DNA of 64,000 bases from Gammaproteobacteria bacterium (GTDB taxonomy: Bacteria > Pseudomonadota > Gammaproteobacteria > Enterobacterales > Permianibacteraceae). Positions 9,557 to 18,000 of the stretch are shown one piece after another. Made by a program: the position numbers and the translations under genes. The stretch covers positions 372,001 to 436,000 of the forward strand of contig JACPFT010000001.1 of the NCBI GenBank assembly GCA_016182845.1, read 5' to 3'. The notes below the pieces were generated by a model. The model was not told where the DNA came from, did no database searches, and worked only from the letters and a program-made list of their open reading frames with translations. Position 1 is the stretch's first letter. Each line of letters starts with the position of its first letter.

Positions 9557-9780
9557 GAAAACTCCTTCGCGCCGCGGCCAAGCCGGGGATCCTGGTCCGT
9601 TCGATGCGGATTTCCCTGCTTGTCGGAATGGTGCTCAACCTGATTAATCAGGGCGATGCGCTATTGGCTTGGCATGCCATTTCCTGGGCTCAGGTCGCCT
9701 TGAATTTTCTGGTTCCCTTCTGCGTGGCGACGTATAGCGCGGCGCGGCAGGCGTCGACTTCCATCAAGCCGCCGCGCTGA
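9553..9780 (+). CDS. NrtS-like small two-helix membrane protein
   Basis: 75 residues with two transmembrane segments and the conserved-looking core GMVLNLINQGDALLAW followed by LVPFCVATYSA. This resembles the small NrtS family implicated in nitrate/nitrite transport. The transport role is inferred from that similarity only. It is translationally coupled to the preceding membrane gene. Confidence 0.65.
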   Translation: MRKLLRAAAKPGILVRSMRISLLVGMVLNLINQGDALLAWHAISWAQVALNFLVPFCVATYSAARQASTSIKPPR

Positions 9781-9793
9781 CCTCGTCGGCCCG

Positions 9794-10309
9794 CTATCCA
9801 AGCATCGCACCGGTATGCTTGGTGAGAAATTCTGTCGAGCGCCGGCGGAGCTCGATGAAGCAGAGCATGAAGGCGGTGCGGCGGTTGGCCAGATCGCCGG
9901 TCTCCCCGGCCGGATCGGCGATGTTCCAGTGTTCGAGCGAGGGATTTCCGGGCCATACCGGACAGCGCTCGCCGGCGGCGTTGCCGCACACCGTCAGCAC
10001 GATGTCCATATGGGGCGCACCGCTATCGACGAACCGGATCCAGCTCTTGCTGTGTAAGCCGGTGGCGCGAATATTTGCAGCGACAAGCTGCTCGATGGCC
10101 AGCGGGTTTACCAGACCGGTCGGATGGCTGCCCGCGCTATAGGCGCGGACACGGCCTTCCCCCAAGGTGTTCAACAGGGCTTCGGTCATGATGCTGCGGG
10201 CCGAGTTGCCGGTACAAAGCACCAGAACATTCAGGGTTTTCACCGGCACGGACGGTTCCACTCCACGCAACCGCGCGGCCATGGTCTGCGTTGCATGAGA
10301 TGGGAACAT
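9794..10309 (-). CDS. arsC: Arsenate reductase, LMW-PTP (thioredoxin-coupled) type
   Basis: 171 residues related to low-molecular-weight tyrosine phosphatases. The P-loop is CTGNSARS (CX5R, catalytic Cys near 32), and a second cysteine lies in VLTVCGNAAGERCP. The conserved AGSHPTG and HWNIADPA blocks are also present. These match arsenate reductases that reduce As(V) to As(III). The N-terminal ~25 residues are atypical, and the internal ATG at 10282 could be the true start. It lies at the edge of an arsenic gene cluster. Confidence 0.9.
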   Translation of the reverse strand: MFPSHATQTMAARLRGVEPSVPVKTLNVLVLCTGNSARSIMTEALLNTLGEGRVRAYSAGSHPTGLVNPLAIEQLVAANIRATGLHSKSWIRFVDSGAPHMDIVLTVCGNAAGERCPVWPGNPSLEHWNIADPAGETGDLANRRTAFMLCFIELRRRSTEFLTKHTGAMLG

Positions 10310-10321
10310 GCCAATCGCTCG

Positions 10322-10588
10322 CTAATTGAAAAAATATTTCATCGCCAATCCCAAGGCGCCGGCCACCAGGAGCAGCAGGCCCATGGCGGGCTCCTTGGCC
10401 ATCTTGTCCCTCGGGTTGGAAACCAGGGAACCGCCGCCGCGTCCGCCTCCACCTCCACCGCTCCGGCCATTGCGGCGCCGTCGGCTGCGCCGCAGCTGCT
10501 GCTCAACCGCGGTTCGGTCGGTCTCTTCGTGTTCGTTGGACGCGGCTTGAACGGAAGATTGCGTCGGGTCATGTTCATGTGCGGTCAT
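10322..10588 (-). CDS. Small tail-anchored protein in the arsenic cluster
   Basis: 88 residues with a charged N-terminus, an Arg-rich and Gly-rich middle (RRSRRRRNGRSGGGGGGRG) and a single C-terminal hydrophobic segment (MGLLLLVAGALGLAMKYFF). It sits between arsC and the radical SAM gene, four bases from the latter, so it is likely co-transcribed. No function is recognised. The low-complexity middle makes homology hard to judge. Confidence 0.5.
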   Translation of the reverse strand: MTAHEHDPTQSSVQAASNEHEETDRTAVEQQLRRSRRRRNGRSGGGGGGRGGGSLVSNPRDKMAKEPAMGLLLLVAGALGLAMKYFFN

Positions 10589-10592
10589 GGCT

Positions 10593-11534
10593 TTACTCGC
10601 TGGATTTGGACAACTCGCTGCACGAAGCGCCGTAGGCGAAGCAGCTATAGCAGCGGTGGTGTTTCATGCTGATCGGGGTCGTCATGCTCTCGGCGAGCGA
10701 CGTTCCCAGTTCGTACTCGGCATCGTCGTCCACCAGCGTGCAGGCGTAGACGCGCATGCGCCCCTGCTTCTTGACCACCATCTTGCTGAAGGCGCACATG
10801 AAGCTCCGGCGGCTGGCCTCGTCGTGGTAACGCGTCATGCATTGCGCGGAAATTTGCGGACCGTCCGTCGTGACGCCGGGCGTATGGAAGTCGGGGAATT
10901 CGATGCGAAGCAGGCTTGGCGGCAGCCCGCTGTCCGCGAAGAGCCGGCGGAATGCCCCGTCGGTCGCTTCCGCATGGACCGCATCCGGTTTCTGGCTGGC
11001 AACCGAAACGGGAAATCCCCGCGCGTTCAAGCGTCTGAGCGATTCAAGCGCCTTGGCAAAGCCGCCCGCGCCGCGCCCCGCATCGTGCTTGGCTTCCTCC
11101 GGATAATCCAGGCTGATGCGGAAATGCAGCGCATGGTTTTTTTCGATCAAGGGGGCGATCTGCCACAAGCGCCTCAACAGCGGGTCTGTTCCATTGGTAA
11201 GTACCAGGCAGGGGCAATGCTCCAGGGCGTAGGACAGGATGCGCGGCAGATCCCGGGCCAGGAAGGGTTCGCCGCCGGTGAACGAGAACTGGCGGACACC
11301 GAGCGCGAGCGCTTCGTCGATATAGGGTTTGACGTCCTCGAAGCGCGGGATTTGCAGGCGCGTATCGCCCGGCCTGGAACCCTCGAGGCAGAACGGGCAG
11401 GCCAGGTTGCAGGCCGTGCCGGTGTGGAACCAGAGCTCATCCAAGGCATGTGACGTGATGAACCCGCGCGCCTCGCCGCTCGGCGTTCTGTACCACGCGT
11501 CGGATTTGAGATTACGCACGGCGATTTGTTGCAT
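10593..11534 (-). CDS. Radical SAM protein in arsenic cluster, not ArsS-like in motif
   Basis: 313 residues from the ATG at 11534. The iron-sulfur motif is CNLACPFC (Cys42, Cys46, Cys49), followed by the radical SAM GGE motif (FSFTGGEPFLARDLP). A C-terminal cluster CYSCFAYGASC (Cys295, Cys298, Cys305) could hold an auxiliary cluster, as in SPASM or twitch domains. It lies 13 bp after the ArsM-like gene. Arsenosugar ArsS enzymes normally have a CxxxCxHCHV-type motif, which this lacks. The chemistry is therefore open: an alternative adenosyl or alkyl transfer to methylated arsenic is an inference from position. Confidence 0.8.
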   Translation of the reverse strand: MQQIAVRNLKSDAWYRTPSGEARGFITSHALDELWFHTGTACNLACPFCLEGSRPGDTRLQIPRFEDVKPYIDEALALGVRQFSFTGGEPFLARDLPRILSYALEHCPCLVLTNGTDPLLRRLWQIAPLIEKNHALHFRISLDYPEEAKHDAGRGAGGFAKALESLRRLNARGFPVSVASQKPDAVHAEATDGAFRRLFADSGLPPSLLRIEFPDFHTPGVTTDGPQISAQCMTRYHDEASRRSFMCAFSKMVVKKQGRMRVYACTLVDDDAEYELGTSLAESMTTPISMKHHRCYSCFAYGASCSELSKSSE

Positions 11535-11547
11535 GGCGTTTCCCTCA

Positions 11548-12588
11548 CTAACAGCAGGATGGAGCCGGCCTACCGGTGAGCGGCTCGAAGGGCAGGCCAC
11601 CGCCACAACCCGGGAAGATGCCGTAGTGCCGCGACATGTCGCCGTAGAATTCGAAATGCGCGCTAAAGCGGCTCTCGTGAAGCATGCGGAACGTGTTGCC
11701 GCACACTGGAACGGTGCGTCCGGCATCGAAATGATGATGCTTGTCGAGCGCGAACATTGCTGCGTTATGGGTGATCGTTCCGCGATAGCGCACGGCCTGC
11801 CCATAGTCCTCGCAGGCCGGCTCCAGGCCATGCAGCTTGAACAACCGGTAAGTCGCGGAATAGAAGCGGATAGGCTCGCAGCGCGCCTCCAGCTCGGGCG
11901 CGTTCAAGGCCAGGGGGCGATCATCCACCAAGCGCGCATCGCTGAATCCGCTTTGCCTGGCGAGCGCAAGGAAATCGTTCCAGTACAAGGCGCCGCTCAG
12001 GCATTCGCCGTAGAGTTCCGGGTCGCTACGCAAATCATCGGGAATCCGACGATCGGCGTAGACGTCCGAGAAGTACATCTCGCCGCCTGGCTTTAGCACA
12101 CGAAATGCCTGTTCCAGGACGCGCCGCTTGTCGGGCGACAGGTTGATTACGCAGTTGGACACGATGACGTCCACGCTGGCGTCAGGGATATCCAGCTCAT
12201 CCAGGCGTTCGATGTAGCCCAGACGGAAATCGACGTTGCTGGCGGCATGACCGAAGGCGTCGCGATGGAAGTCGCGGTAGCGCTCGGCGATGGCGAGCTG
12301 CTGCTCGGTCATGTCGATTCCCAGTACCGAGCCGCGTTCTCCGACCAAGGCGGACAGAAGGTAGCAATCGCGCCCCGCGCCGCAGCCCAGATCGAGAACC
12401 CTGGCTCCCTCCAACAATGCGGGGCATACCAGACCGCAGCCGTAATAATGGTTTCTCACTTCAGAATGGAGCTGGCTCAGAAAGTGCCTTATGTGTTCTG
12501 GCGGTTGGGTGGAGCAGCAAGCGTTGGTCTTCAGATCGGCGCTACCTTGGAGCTCGTGCCCGTAGTAGGTTTTGACGGTATCGTACAT
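11548..12588 (-). CDS. arsM: Arsenite S-adenosylmethionine methyltransferase (ArsM-like)
   Basis: 346 residues with a Rossmann methyltransferase core (VLDLGCGAGRDCYLLS) and multiple cysteines suited to As(III) binding: NACC at 23-25, Cys75, a Cys in VSNCVINL and a terminal SCC. The N-terminal LKTNACC pattern is found in ArsM proteins of arsenosugar clusters. The ATG at 12588 is preferred over an upstream TTG. It would methylate arsenite in the cytoplasm, with the adjacent radical SAM protein as likely partner. Confidence 0.88.
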   Translation of the reverse strand: MYDTVKTYYGHELQGSADLKTNACCSTQPPEHIRHFLSQLHSEVRNHYYGCGLVCPALLEGARVLDLGCGAGRDCYLLSALVGERGSVLGIDMTEQQLAIAERYRDFHRDAFGHAASNVDFRLGYIERLDELDIPDASVDVIVSNCVINLSPDKRRVLEQAFRVLKPGGEMYFSDVYADRRIPDDLRSDPELYGECLSGALYWNDFLALARQSGFSDARLVDDRPLALNAPELEARCEPIRFYSATYRLFKLHGLEPACEDYGQAVRYRGTITHNAAMFALDKHHHFDAGRTVPVCGNTFRMLHESRFSAHFEFYGDMSRHYGIFPGCGGGLPFEPLTGRPAPSCC

Positions 12589-12749
12589 GCCATTCCCCAA
12601 TTGAGTGTCTGGAGCAGAGATGCACTGCCGGCGCCGGCGTTACAATCCGAGTGGCGGTAGCCGTGTCTCTCAGGGTGCTGGATCGCCGGCGGCCTGCTCG
12701 TTACACTGCGCTGGCACTGCTCTGTGCGGATGATGCGGAGAACGGCAAC

Positions 12750-13370
12750 TTGTTACTCAAGAAAACAACCGATGATGAAGCCTGGCTTGAACGCCTGCAG
12801 GCCGGCGACGAGGCGGCGTTCTCGGACATGGTGCGAATGCACCACCGCAGGATGTTGATCGTCGCGCGCTCCATGGTGGGAGAGGCCATCGCCGAGGAGG
12901 TGGTTCAGGAAGCTTGGGTGTCGGTTTTCAATGCCTTGCCCCGCTTCGAACGCCGTTCTTCGCTGAAAACCTGGCTGATGCGCATCGTCGTCAACGAGGC
13001 CAGGATGCGGCTTCGCCATGAATCCCGCTGGGTGCATTTCGATGACGACGACACGGGTGGCTTCGAGGGCTTCCTCAACCGTTTCGCGTCCGATGGCAGC
13101 TGGCAGGCTCCTCCCGTGGTGTGGACCACCCACGGGCCGGAAGGCACGCTGACCGGCCACGAGCTTGCCGACTGCCTGGACAAGACCCTGGATCAACTGA
13201 AGCAGAATCAGCGCATGGTTTTGGAGCTGCGCGATGTGGATGGATTGGAATTCAGCGAGATCTGTAATCTTCTCAATGTGTCTGAATCCAACGTGAGAGT
13301 CCTGCTGCACCGGGCCCGCGCCACGGTGTTCACGATGATCGATCACTTCGAGGGGACCGGCGAATGTTGA
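12750..13370 (+). CDS. ECF-type RNA polymerase sigma factor
   Basis: About 206 residues with sigma region 2 (DMVRMHHRRMLIVARSM, then EEVVQEAWVSVF) and region 4 (LELRDVDGLEFSEICNLLNV, then ESNVRVLLHRAR). A long insert (about 95-130) separates them. A TTG at 12750 with GGAG nine bases upstream is proposed as start; a GTG at 12651 would add 33 residues without a visible ribosome-binding site. It overlaps the zinc-finger gene, its likely anti-sigma factor, and is divergent from arsM. Confidence 0.88.
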   Translation: MLLKKTTDDEAWLERLQAGDEAAFSDMVRMHHRRMLIVARSMVGEAIAEEVVQEAWVSVFNALPRFERRSSLKTWLMRIVVNEARMRLRHESRWVHFDDDDTGGFEGFLNRFASDGSWQAPPVVWTTHGPEGTLTGHELADCLDKTLDQLKQNQRMVLELRDVDGLEFSEICNLLNVSESNVRVLLHRARATVFTMIDHFEGTGEC

Positions 13371-13600
13371 GTTGCAAAGAAGTCACGGAACATGCCGACG
13401 AGTATCTCGCGCAGGAGCTACCGCTGAGTCGGCGAATCGGCGTCGGACTCCATCTGATGATGTGCAAGCATTGCCGGCGTTACGTCAAGCAACTGCGTTG
13501 GCTCATCGGAGCCTTCGGCGAATTGCCTCGCCAGGCTAGCGATGAGGAAGTGAGCGAGGTGATGTCCCGGGTGAAAGGACGGAAGCCTCCCGCAGCGTGA
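13364..13600 (+). CDS. Zinc-finger (ZAS-type) anti-sigma factor
   Basis: 78 residues starting inside the end of the sigma-factor gene. The ZAS pattern is visible as a Cys at position 4 plus HLMMCKHCRRY, the HxxxCxxC zinc motif. Unlike many anti-sigma factors it has no transmembrane or periplasmic domain, so it is likely a soluble redox- or metal-sensing regulator that holds the sigma factor inactive. The overlap implies stoichiometric co-expression. Confidence 0.85.
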   Translation: MLSCKEVTEHADEYLAQELPLSRRIGVGLHLMMCKHCRRYVKQLRWLIGAFGELPRQASDEEVSEVMSRVKGRKPPAA

Positions 13601-13636
13601 TGCGTACAAAGCCATTCGCGATGGGCTATGTACGCA
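13601..13636. terminator. Hairpin after the anti-sigma gene
   Basis: TGCGTACA pairs with TGTACGCA eight bases apart at each end, and an inner CCAT pairs with ATGG. The structure begins right after the anti-sigma stop codon and lies between convergent genes. There is no strong U-tract. Confidence 0.5.
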
Positions 13637-13661
13637 ACGGGGGGGCCTGCAAGCCGGGAGA

Positions 13662-14068
13662 CTATTTTCTCTGTCGCGCCATCGCAATGACATTCACGCA
13701 AGGAATCCCGTTTCTTACGTGAGGCCAACGTGCCAAGCTCAAGAGAATGACCAGGGCGAGATAAGCCGCAGGCCTTGCCAACGGGTCCCACTCGTTGTGC
13801 ATCGAGTGAGTGAAGGCGGCCCCAGCACAGATTGCCAGCTGCATCAATCCGCCCAGCCCCGTCGTTTTGGGAATAATACCAGTACCGCTCCCGCGAGTTC
13901 GATAGCGCCGATGGCATAGACAAACCAGGGGGAATATCCCCAGTGTGCGAATTTTTGCATCCAGACGGCGGCGCCGAGCAGCTTCGGCAATCCCGCCATA
14001 CCGAAGCCGAGAAACAGCAGGATGGCGCAAAGCCATCCCAAAGCGTTTTTCCAGGTTGATGTCGTCAT
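13662..14068 (-). pseudogene. DoxX-family membrane protein, split by a frameshift
   Basis: The frame starting at 14068 encodes the first helices of a DoxX-like protein (FGMAGLPKLLGAAVWMQKF, then YAIGAIELAGAVLVLF) and stops at 13844. The following helices (LMQLAICAGAAFTHSM and AYLALVILLSLARWP) continue in another frame down to 13662. The switch lies at the C3/A4 run in TTCCCAAAACG near 13864-13871. Joined, the product would be about 135 residues, normal for DoxX. A one-base indel, natural or technical, is the simplest reading. Confidence 0.75.
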
Positions 14069-14151
14069 GGGACCACTCCTTCGCTTGAATTTATGAACGG
14101 AACGCGGGGACGCGAGACGGGCTTCGTTCGGCGAGGCGCGATGCCATGCGG

Positions 14152-14886
14152 TTAGCCGGAATCACGGGCTATGGAACGCTTTGCACGGGAATACCAATGG
14201 GCCAAGCGTTCCGCGGAACATCCCAGACCGTATGCGGTCGCCAGTAGCCGGTTCATCAGCGTGCGCCGCAACCAGCCATCGCGCTCCCAGCGGCGGGGAT
14301 CCACGGCCAATGGCGTTTGTAAAGCGCGGAACATTCGGGTACGGCGCAGACGCCGCACCAGGCGTACTTCTTCGAACAACGGCACCGGCTCATGGCCTTC
14401 CTCCATGCCATAGGCAAAACGCGAGACGAAGATGCCCTGATCGCCATAGGGCGTGCCCACTTCGGCTCGCCAATTGATCCACGGTTCCAGACGCCGTTTC
14501 CAGGGGGCATCCGGCCCCTGGAAGGCGAAGCGGAAATAGCCGCCGATGGCGCCGGCTTTGATGGCCGCCTGGATGGCGGCGACGGCGTCGGCCGAGGGCA
14601 AGGCGTCGGCATGCAGGAACCATAGCGCCCGCCCCCGCGCCGCGTCGGCACCCTGAAGGAGTTGTTTGCCGCGGCAGGGCTCGCCAGCCAGCCAACGTGC
14701 GCCCTGTGTCTCACACAGGCGTCGGCAGGTTTCCGATGCCGCGCCATCGACGACCAGTATTTCCCGGGGTCGGGGGCGCAGTGCGCCCAGGCAGCCGAGT
14801 AAGCGGTCCAAGGCCGCGTCGTCGTGATAGGTCGCGATGATGGCCGAGACGTCGGGGTCGCTGCAGAACCTGCATTTAGCAGCCAT
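14152..14886 (-). CDS. Family 2 glycosyltransferase, arsenosugar-cluster type (TIGR04283)
   Basis: 244 residues with a GT-A fold start (VSAIIATYHDDAALDRLL), an ILVVDGAASE segment and an LHADA motif in place of DxD. The C-terminal part includes VGTPYGDQGIFVSR, a pattern typical of the TIGR04283 family that recurs in arsenosugar loci. It overlaps the next upstream gene by 11 bp. A sugar-transfer role in arsenosugar formation is inferred from family and context. Confidence 0.85.
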   Translation of the reverse strand: MAAKCRFCSDPDVSAIIATYHDDAALDRLLGCLGALRPRPREILVVDGAASETCRRLCETQGARWLAGEPCRGKQLLQGADAARGRALWFLHADALPSADAVAAIQAAIKAGAIGGYFRFAFQGPDAPWKRRLEPWINWRAEVGTPYGDQGIFVSRFAYGMEEGHEPVPLFEEVRLVRRLRRTRMFRALQTPLAVDPRRWERDGWLRRTLMNRLLATAYGLGCSAERLAHWYSRAKRSIARDSG

Positions 14887-15541
14887 GGCGTGATTCCCAG
14901 TAGTTCAGCAGGGCGCGCCGGGTGGGGCGGGGATCATCGGCATATTCGTCGGCGAAACGCATGAGGTCGGTCTCCCGGTCGATATCGTAGCGTCCGTCGA
15001 AGCTGAGGACGGACATGCCCTCGGCCCGGCAGTGCTTGTGCAGTTCTCCGCACAGCAGACGGGTGCTCCAGGGCAGCGCACTAAGGTTAGGCCAAGGCCT
15101 GTTCGCGCCCATCAGGGTGACCCCGCCGTCGTCGGCCCGGGCCAGGACGATGGCTGCTTCGGCGAGGCCTTTGCGCGCCTGTTCGAAGTGTTTGGGCGTC
15201 AGTGCCGGCGCATCGCTGCCCATGAACAGGATGCGCTCATGGCCCTGGCGGCGCAGTTGTCTATCCACCGCGTGGATGCGATCGCCCAGATCGCCGGGAG
15301 CTTGCGGTACGACCGTGGCGTCCGCCGGGCCGAGGAGGCTGGCCCAATCCGCGTCCTCGGCCGAAGCGGGGGAGATCACGACCGGCCCTGGCCAGTGTTC
15401 GAGGTCCTCCAGCGCGCAGGCGAGCAGATGCTCCGCCACGCGCAGCGCCTGCGCCGCGCCCATGGTTGCCGCTAGGCGCTGCTTGCCCTGCGCCGGCAAG
15501 GGACGCTTACAGAACAACACGAGGGTGATTTTTTGCTCCAT
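14876..15541 (-). CDS. DUF2064/TIGR04282-type glycosyltransferase-like protein
   Basis: 221 residues from the ATG at 15541. The start ITLVLFCKRPLPAQGKQRLA and the central GSDAPALTPKHFEQA and ARADDGGVTLMGANRP match the TIGR04282 family, a partner of TIGR04283 in arsenosugar clusters. It resembles nucleotidyl/glycosyl transferases with an Asp-containing metal site. The frame extends to 15637 but without family similarity. It is coupled to the TIGR04283 gene. Confidence 0.85.
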   Translation of the reverse strand: MEQKITLVLFCKRPLPAQGKQRLAATMGAAQALRVAEHLLACALEDLEHWPGPVVISPASAEDADWASLLGPADATVVPQAPGDLGDRIHAVDRQLRRQGHERILFMGSDAPALTPKHFEQARKGLAEAAIVLARADDGGVTLMGANRPWPNLSALPWSTRLLCGELHKHCRAEGMSVLSFDGRYDIDRETDLMRFADEYADDPRPTRRALLNYWESRHGC

Positions 15542-15727
15542 CCCGCCAGACTCGCTGCCACGGAAACCGTCACTCCCGACGCCCCGCCGGGTAGTGGAAT
15601 GGTGGCAGCGCAGGGGCCATAGGGCTCCACAAGCCATGGCCGTCGCACGGTAAGGGGGCGTGCGACGCGAAGCCCTGGCTGCCAGATGAGAGATGCAGGC
15701 GCGGCGCGGGTGTTACAGCGGCGTTCT

Positions 15728-16207
15728 TCAAAGCCCCAGTTCGGACAAACCCGGATGGTTGGCGGGGCGCGGCCCCTGGGGCCAGTGGAACTGGCGTTCG
15801 CTCGCCGAAATGGGCAGGTCGTTGATGCTGGCAATGCGTCGGCGCATATACCCCGCGGCATCGAACTCCCAGTTCTCGTTGCCGTAGGAGCGGAACCAGT
15901 TGCCGGCGTCATCCCGCCATTCGTAGGCGAAGCGCACCGCGATTCGGTTCCCTTCCGCGGCCCATAGCTCCTTGAGTAGGCGATAGTCCAGCTCTCGCGC
16001 CCATTTTCTGCGCAGGAAGGCGACGATAGCCTCCCGCCCCCTCAAGAACTCGGCGCGATTGCGCCACTCGCTATCCAGGCTATAAGCCAGCGCGACGCGT
16101 TCGGGATCGCGGCCGTTCCAAGCGTCCTCGGCCATGTGCACCTTCAAGGCGGCGCTCTCGGCGGTAAACGGCGGCATTGGTGGGCGTATTGTTATCGAAT
16201 CGGTCAT
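15728..16207 (-). CDS. DUF1348 / NTF2-like (SnoaL fold) protein
   Basis: 159 residues with the DUF1348 signatures [21 protein letters not shown], shortened here to its core [10 protein letters not shown], plus [18 protein letters not shown] and [13 protein letters not shown]. The family adopts an NTF2-like cone that often binds small hydrophobic ligands; the activity is unknown. It is downstream of the flavoprotein fusion on the same strand and probably shares its transcript. Confidence 0.8.
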   Translation of the reverse strand: MTDSITIRPPMPPFTAESAALKVHMAEDAWNGRDPERVALAYSLDSEWRNRAEFLRGREAIVAFLRRKWARELDYRLLKELWAAEGNRIAVRFAYEWRDDAGNWFRSYGNENWEFDAAGYMRRRIASINDLPISASERQFHWPQGPRPANHPGLSELGL

Positions 16208-16267
16208 CAGGACTACTCCTATTGTTATAGCGTTCTGCCCCGGGAACGGGCTTCGCTGCTCTTCCGG

Positions 16268-17848
16268 TCAAAGATCAAGCACCAGGCGCGTGCCCCGCCC
16301 GCGTGACACGCATAGACACATCATGCCCGCGGCACGTTCGCGCTCGCTCAAGGCCGTGTCCCGATGATCAACTTCACCATCGAGAACCCGTACCGCACAG
16401 GTTCCGCAGTTGCCGGCGCGGCAGTCGGACAAGACATCGACACGCGCGGCATGCACGGCATCCAACAGGCTGGTGGCGGCCGGAACCTGAAGAATGCTGC
16501 CCTTCCGCCTCAGTTCCAGTTCTACGGGGGCATCGCCGCCGTGCTGGACGGGAGCGAAGTGCTCGAAGTGCACCTGTTCCCGAGAAAGCCGGCAGGCTTC
16601 CGCCGCTGCGCAAACCGCGGCGATCAGGCGCTCCGGGCCGCAGACATAGACCTGCGTGTCGCGAGCCGCCGAACGCAGCAAGACCGCGACGTCCATGCGC
16701 CGCCCTTCATCGGAGGCATAGGCGTGGAAATGAGCGCCGAACTCGTCCGCGAGACAATCCGCATAGGCAAGCTCGGCACGATGACGCGCCGAGTAATGCA
16801 GGGAGAAGGGAGTGCGACGCGCCTTCAGGGTGAGAGCCATGGCCTTGAGGGGCGTGATGCCAATGCCTCCAGCGATAAGCAAGGCCGGGCGGGCGTCGTC
16901 ATGCAGCGGAAAATCGTTTCTTGGCGCATCCACGCGCGCCACAAAACCGAGGCCGTAATGTTGGTGCACGAAGCCTGCGCCACCCCGGGAGGCTTCGTCG
17001 AGTAGAACGGCGATTTCGTAGACGTCGCGGCGGGCCGGGTTCGAACTCAGGGAGTAATGGCGGAAACCGGCCCTGCCATCCGGCAATACCACCGGGAGTT
17101 TGATATGGGCGCCCGCTGTGAACGCCGGCAGTTCGCCGCCATCCTCGGCACGGAATTCAATGGCTCGCACGCGCGGCGTCAGCTGCCGAACCGCGCGGAC
17201 TACGAGGGACCGCGGCCCGTGGCCTAGCGACGTGATGGCGGTACGGACACCGTTTTGCACTGCGGCCTTCAAGTCGGCATTCTCTTCCTGCAAGGGCCGC
17301 AGCAGCGCCTCGATTTCGGTATCGGTGAAGCGCGGCGTGATGTGCTGCGGACAGTTCCAATCCCAGGCCTCGATCCGTATCACGATGCCTCGCTCCACCC
17401 GTGCCCGGTAGCTGGGCACTTCCAACTGCGCGATCAGCTCCGGCGCTTCGGATTCATGTACGACCCGGGCGCGCCCCCAGAGTTTCAAGCGGCGGCGATT
17501 CGGGTAGTCCATGAGGATCAGGGACACGCGCTCGTCGGCGGAAAGGTTGCCGACGCTGAGGTACTGGGCGTTGCCGTGAAAATCGGCGAAGCCGATATGG
17601 TGTTCGTCGAGCACTTTCAGGAAGCCCCTTGGCCCGCCGCGATGTTGTACGTAGGGCCAGCCGGCGTCGCCTACGGTCGCCATGTAGAAGCTGTCGCGAG
17701 CGCCGATGAACTCCGCTTCGCGTAAGGAGAGCTCGCTTCGGCTGTCTTCCGCCAATTCGAAGCCCCGGTTGGCGTCTCGGCTTCCGTAACGCTCTTGGGC
17801 GGCTTTCACGCTGTCCGTGAAAGCGATGAATGCAAACGCGCGTGGCAT
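16268..17848 (-). CDS. Three-domain fusion: PNPOx-like, FNR-type reductase, 2Fe-2S ferredoxin
   Basis: 526 residues in three parts. An N-terminal pyridoxamine-phosphate-oxidase-like flavin domain (about 35-200, YMATVGDAGWPYVQHRGGP) comes first. An FAD/NAD(P)-binding ferredoxin-reductase module follows (about 215-430, FRHYSLSSNP for flavin and LLIAGGIGITPLKAM for nucleotide). A C-terminal plant-type 2Fe-2S domain (CRAGNCGTC plus a later Cys in GMMCLC) ends it. Such fusions pass electrons from NAD(P)H to an acceptor; the acceptor is unknown. The 2Fe-2S domain is at the C-terminus, as in vanillate-demethylase reductases. Confidence 0.85.
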   Translation of the reverse strand: MPRAFAFIAFTDSVKAAQERYGSRDANRGFELAEDSRSELSLREAEFIGARDSFYMATVGDAGWPYVQHRGGPRGFLKVLDEHHIGFADFHGNAQYLSVGNLSADERVSLILMDYPNRRRLKLWGRARVVHESEAPELIAQLEVPSYRARVERGIVIRIEAWDWNCPQHITPRFTDTEIEALLRPLQEENADLKAAVQNGVRTAITSLGHGPRSLVVRAVRQLTPRVRAIEFRAEDGGELPAFTAGAHIKLPVVLPDGRAGFRHYSLSSNPARRDVYEIAVLLDEASRGGAGFVHQHYGLGFVARVDAPRNDFPLHDDARPALLIAGGIGITPLKAMALTLKARRTPFSLHYSARHRAELAYADCLADEFGAHFHAYASDEGRRMDVAVLLRSAARDTQVYVCGPERLIAAVCAAAEACRLSREQVHFEHFAPVQHGGDAPVELELRRKGSILQVPAATSLLDAVHAARVDVLSDCRAGNCGTCAVRVLDGEVDHRDTALSERERAAGMMCLCVSRGRGTRLVLDL

Positions 17849-17967
17849 GGGGCCTCCTGATGTGAGCAGGGCTAGGGCTGCATTTCCTCATCTCGCCGAG
17901 AGCCGATTCGCTGGCAGCCTTGCTTCGCGAAGTTCCGGTACGTCCGCGACAAGAACGCTTGCCGCGA

Positions 17968-17987
17968 GCCCCGGCGCGGGCCGGGGC
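17968..17987. terminator. GC hairpin downstream of the AhpD-like gene at 18001
   Basis: GCCCCGG and CCGGGGC are separated by six bases. The element lies just after the minus-strand stop at 18001 and before the next minus-strand gene. No U-tract is visible. Confidence 0.4.
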
Positions 17988-18000
17988 CTGCCGTGTCGGC

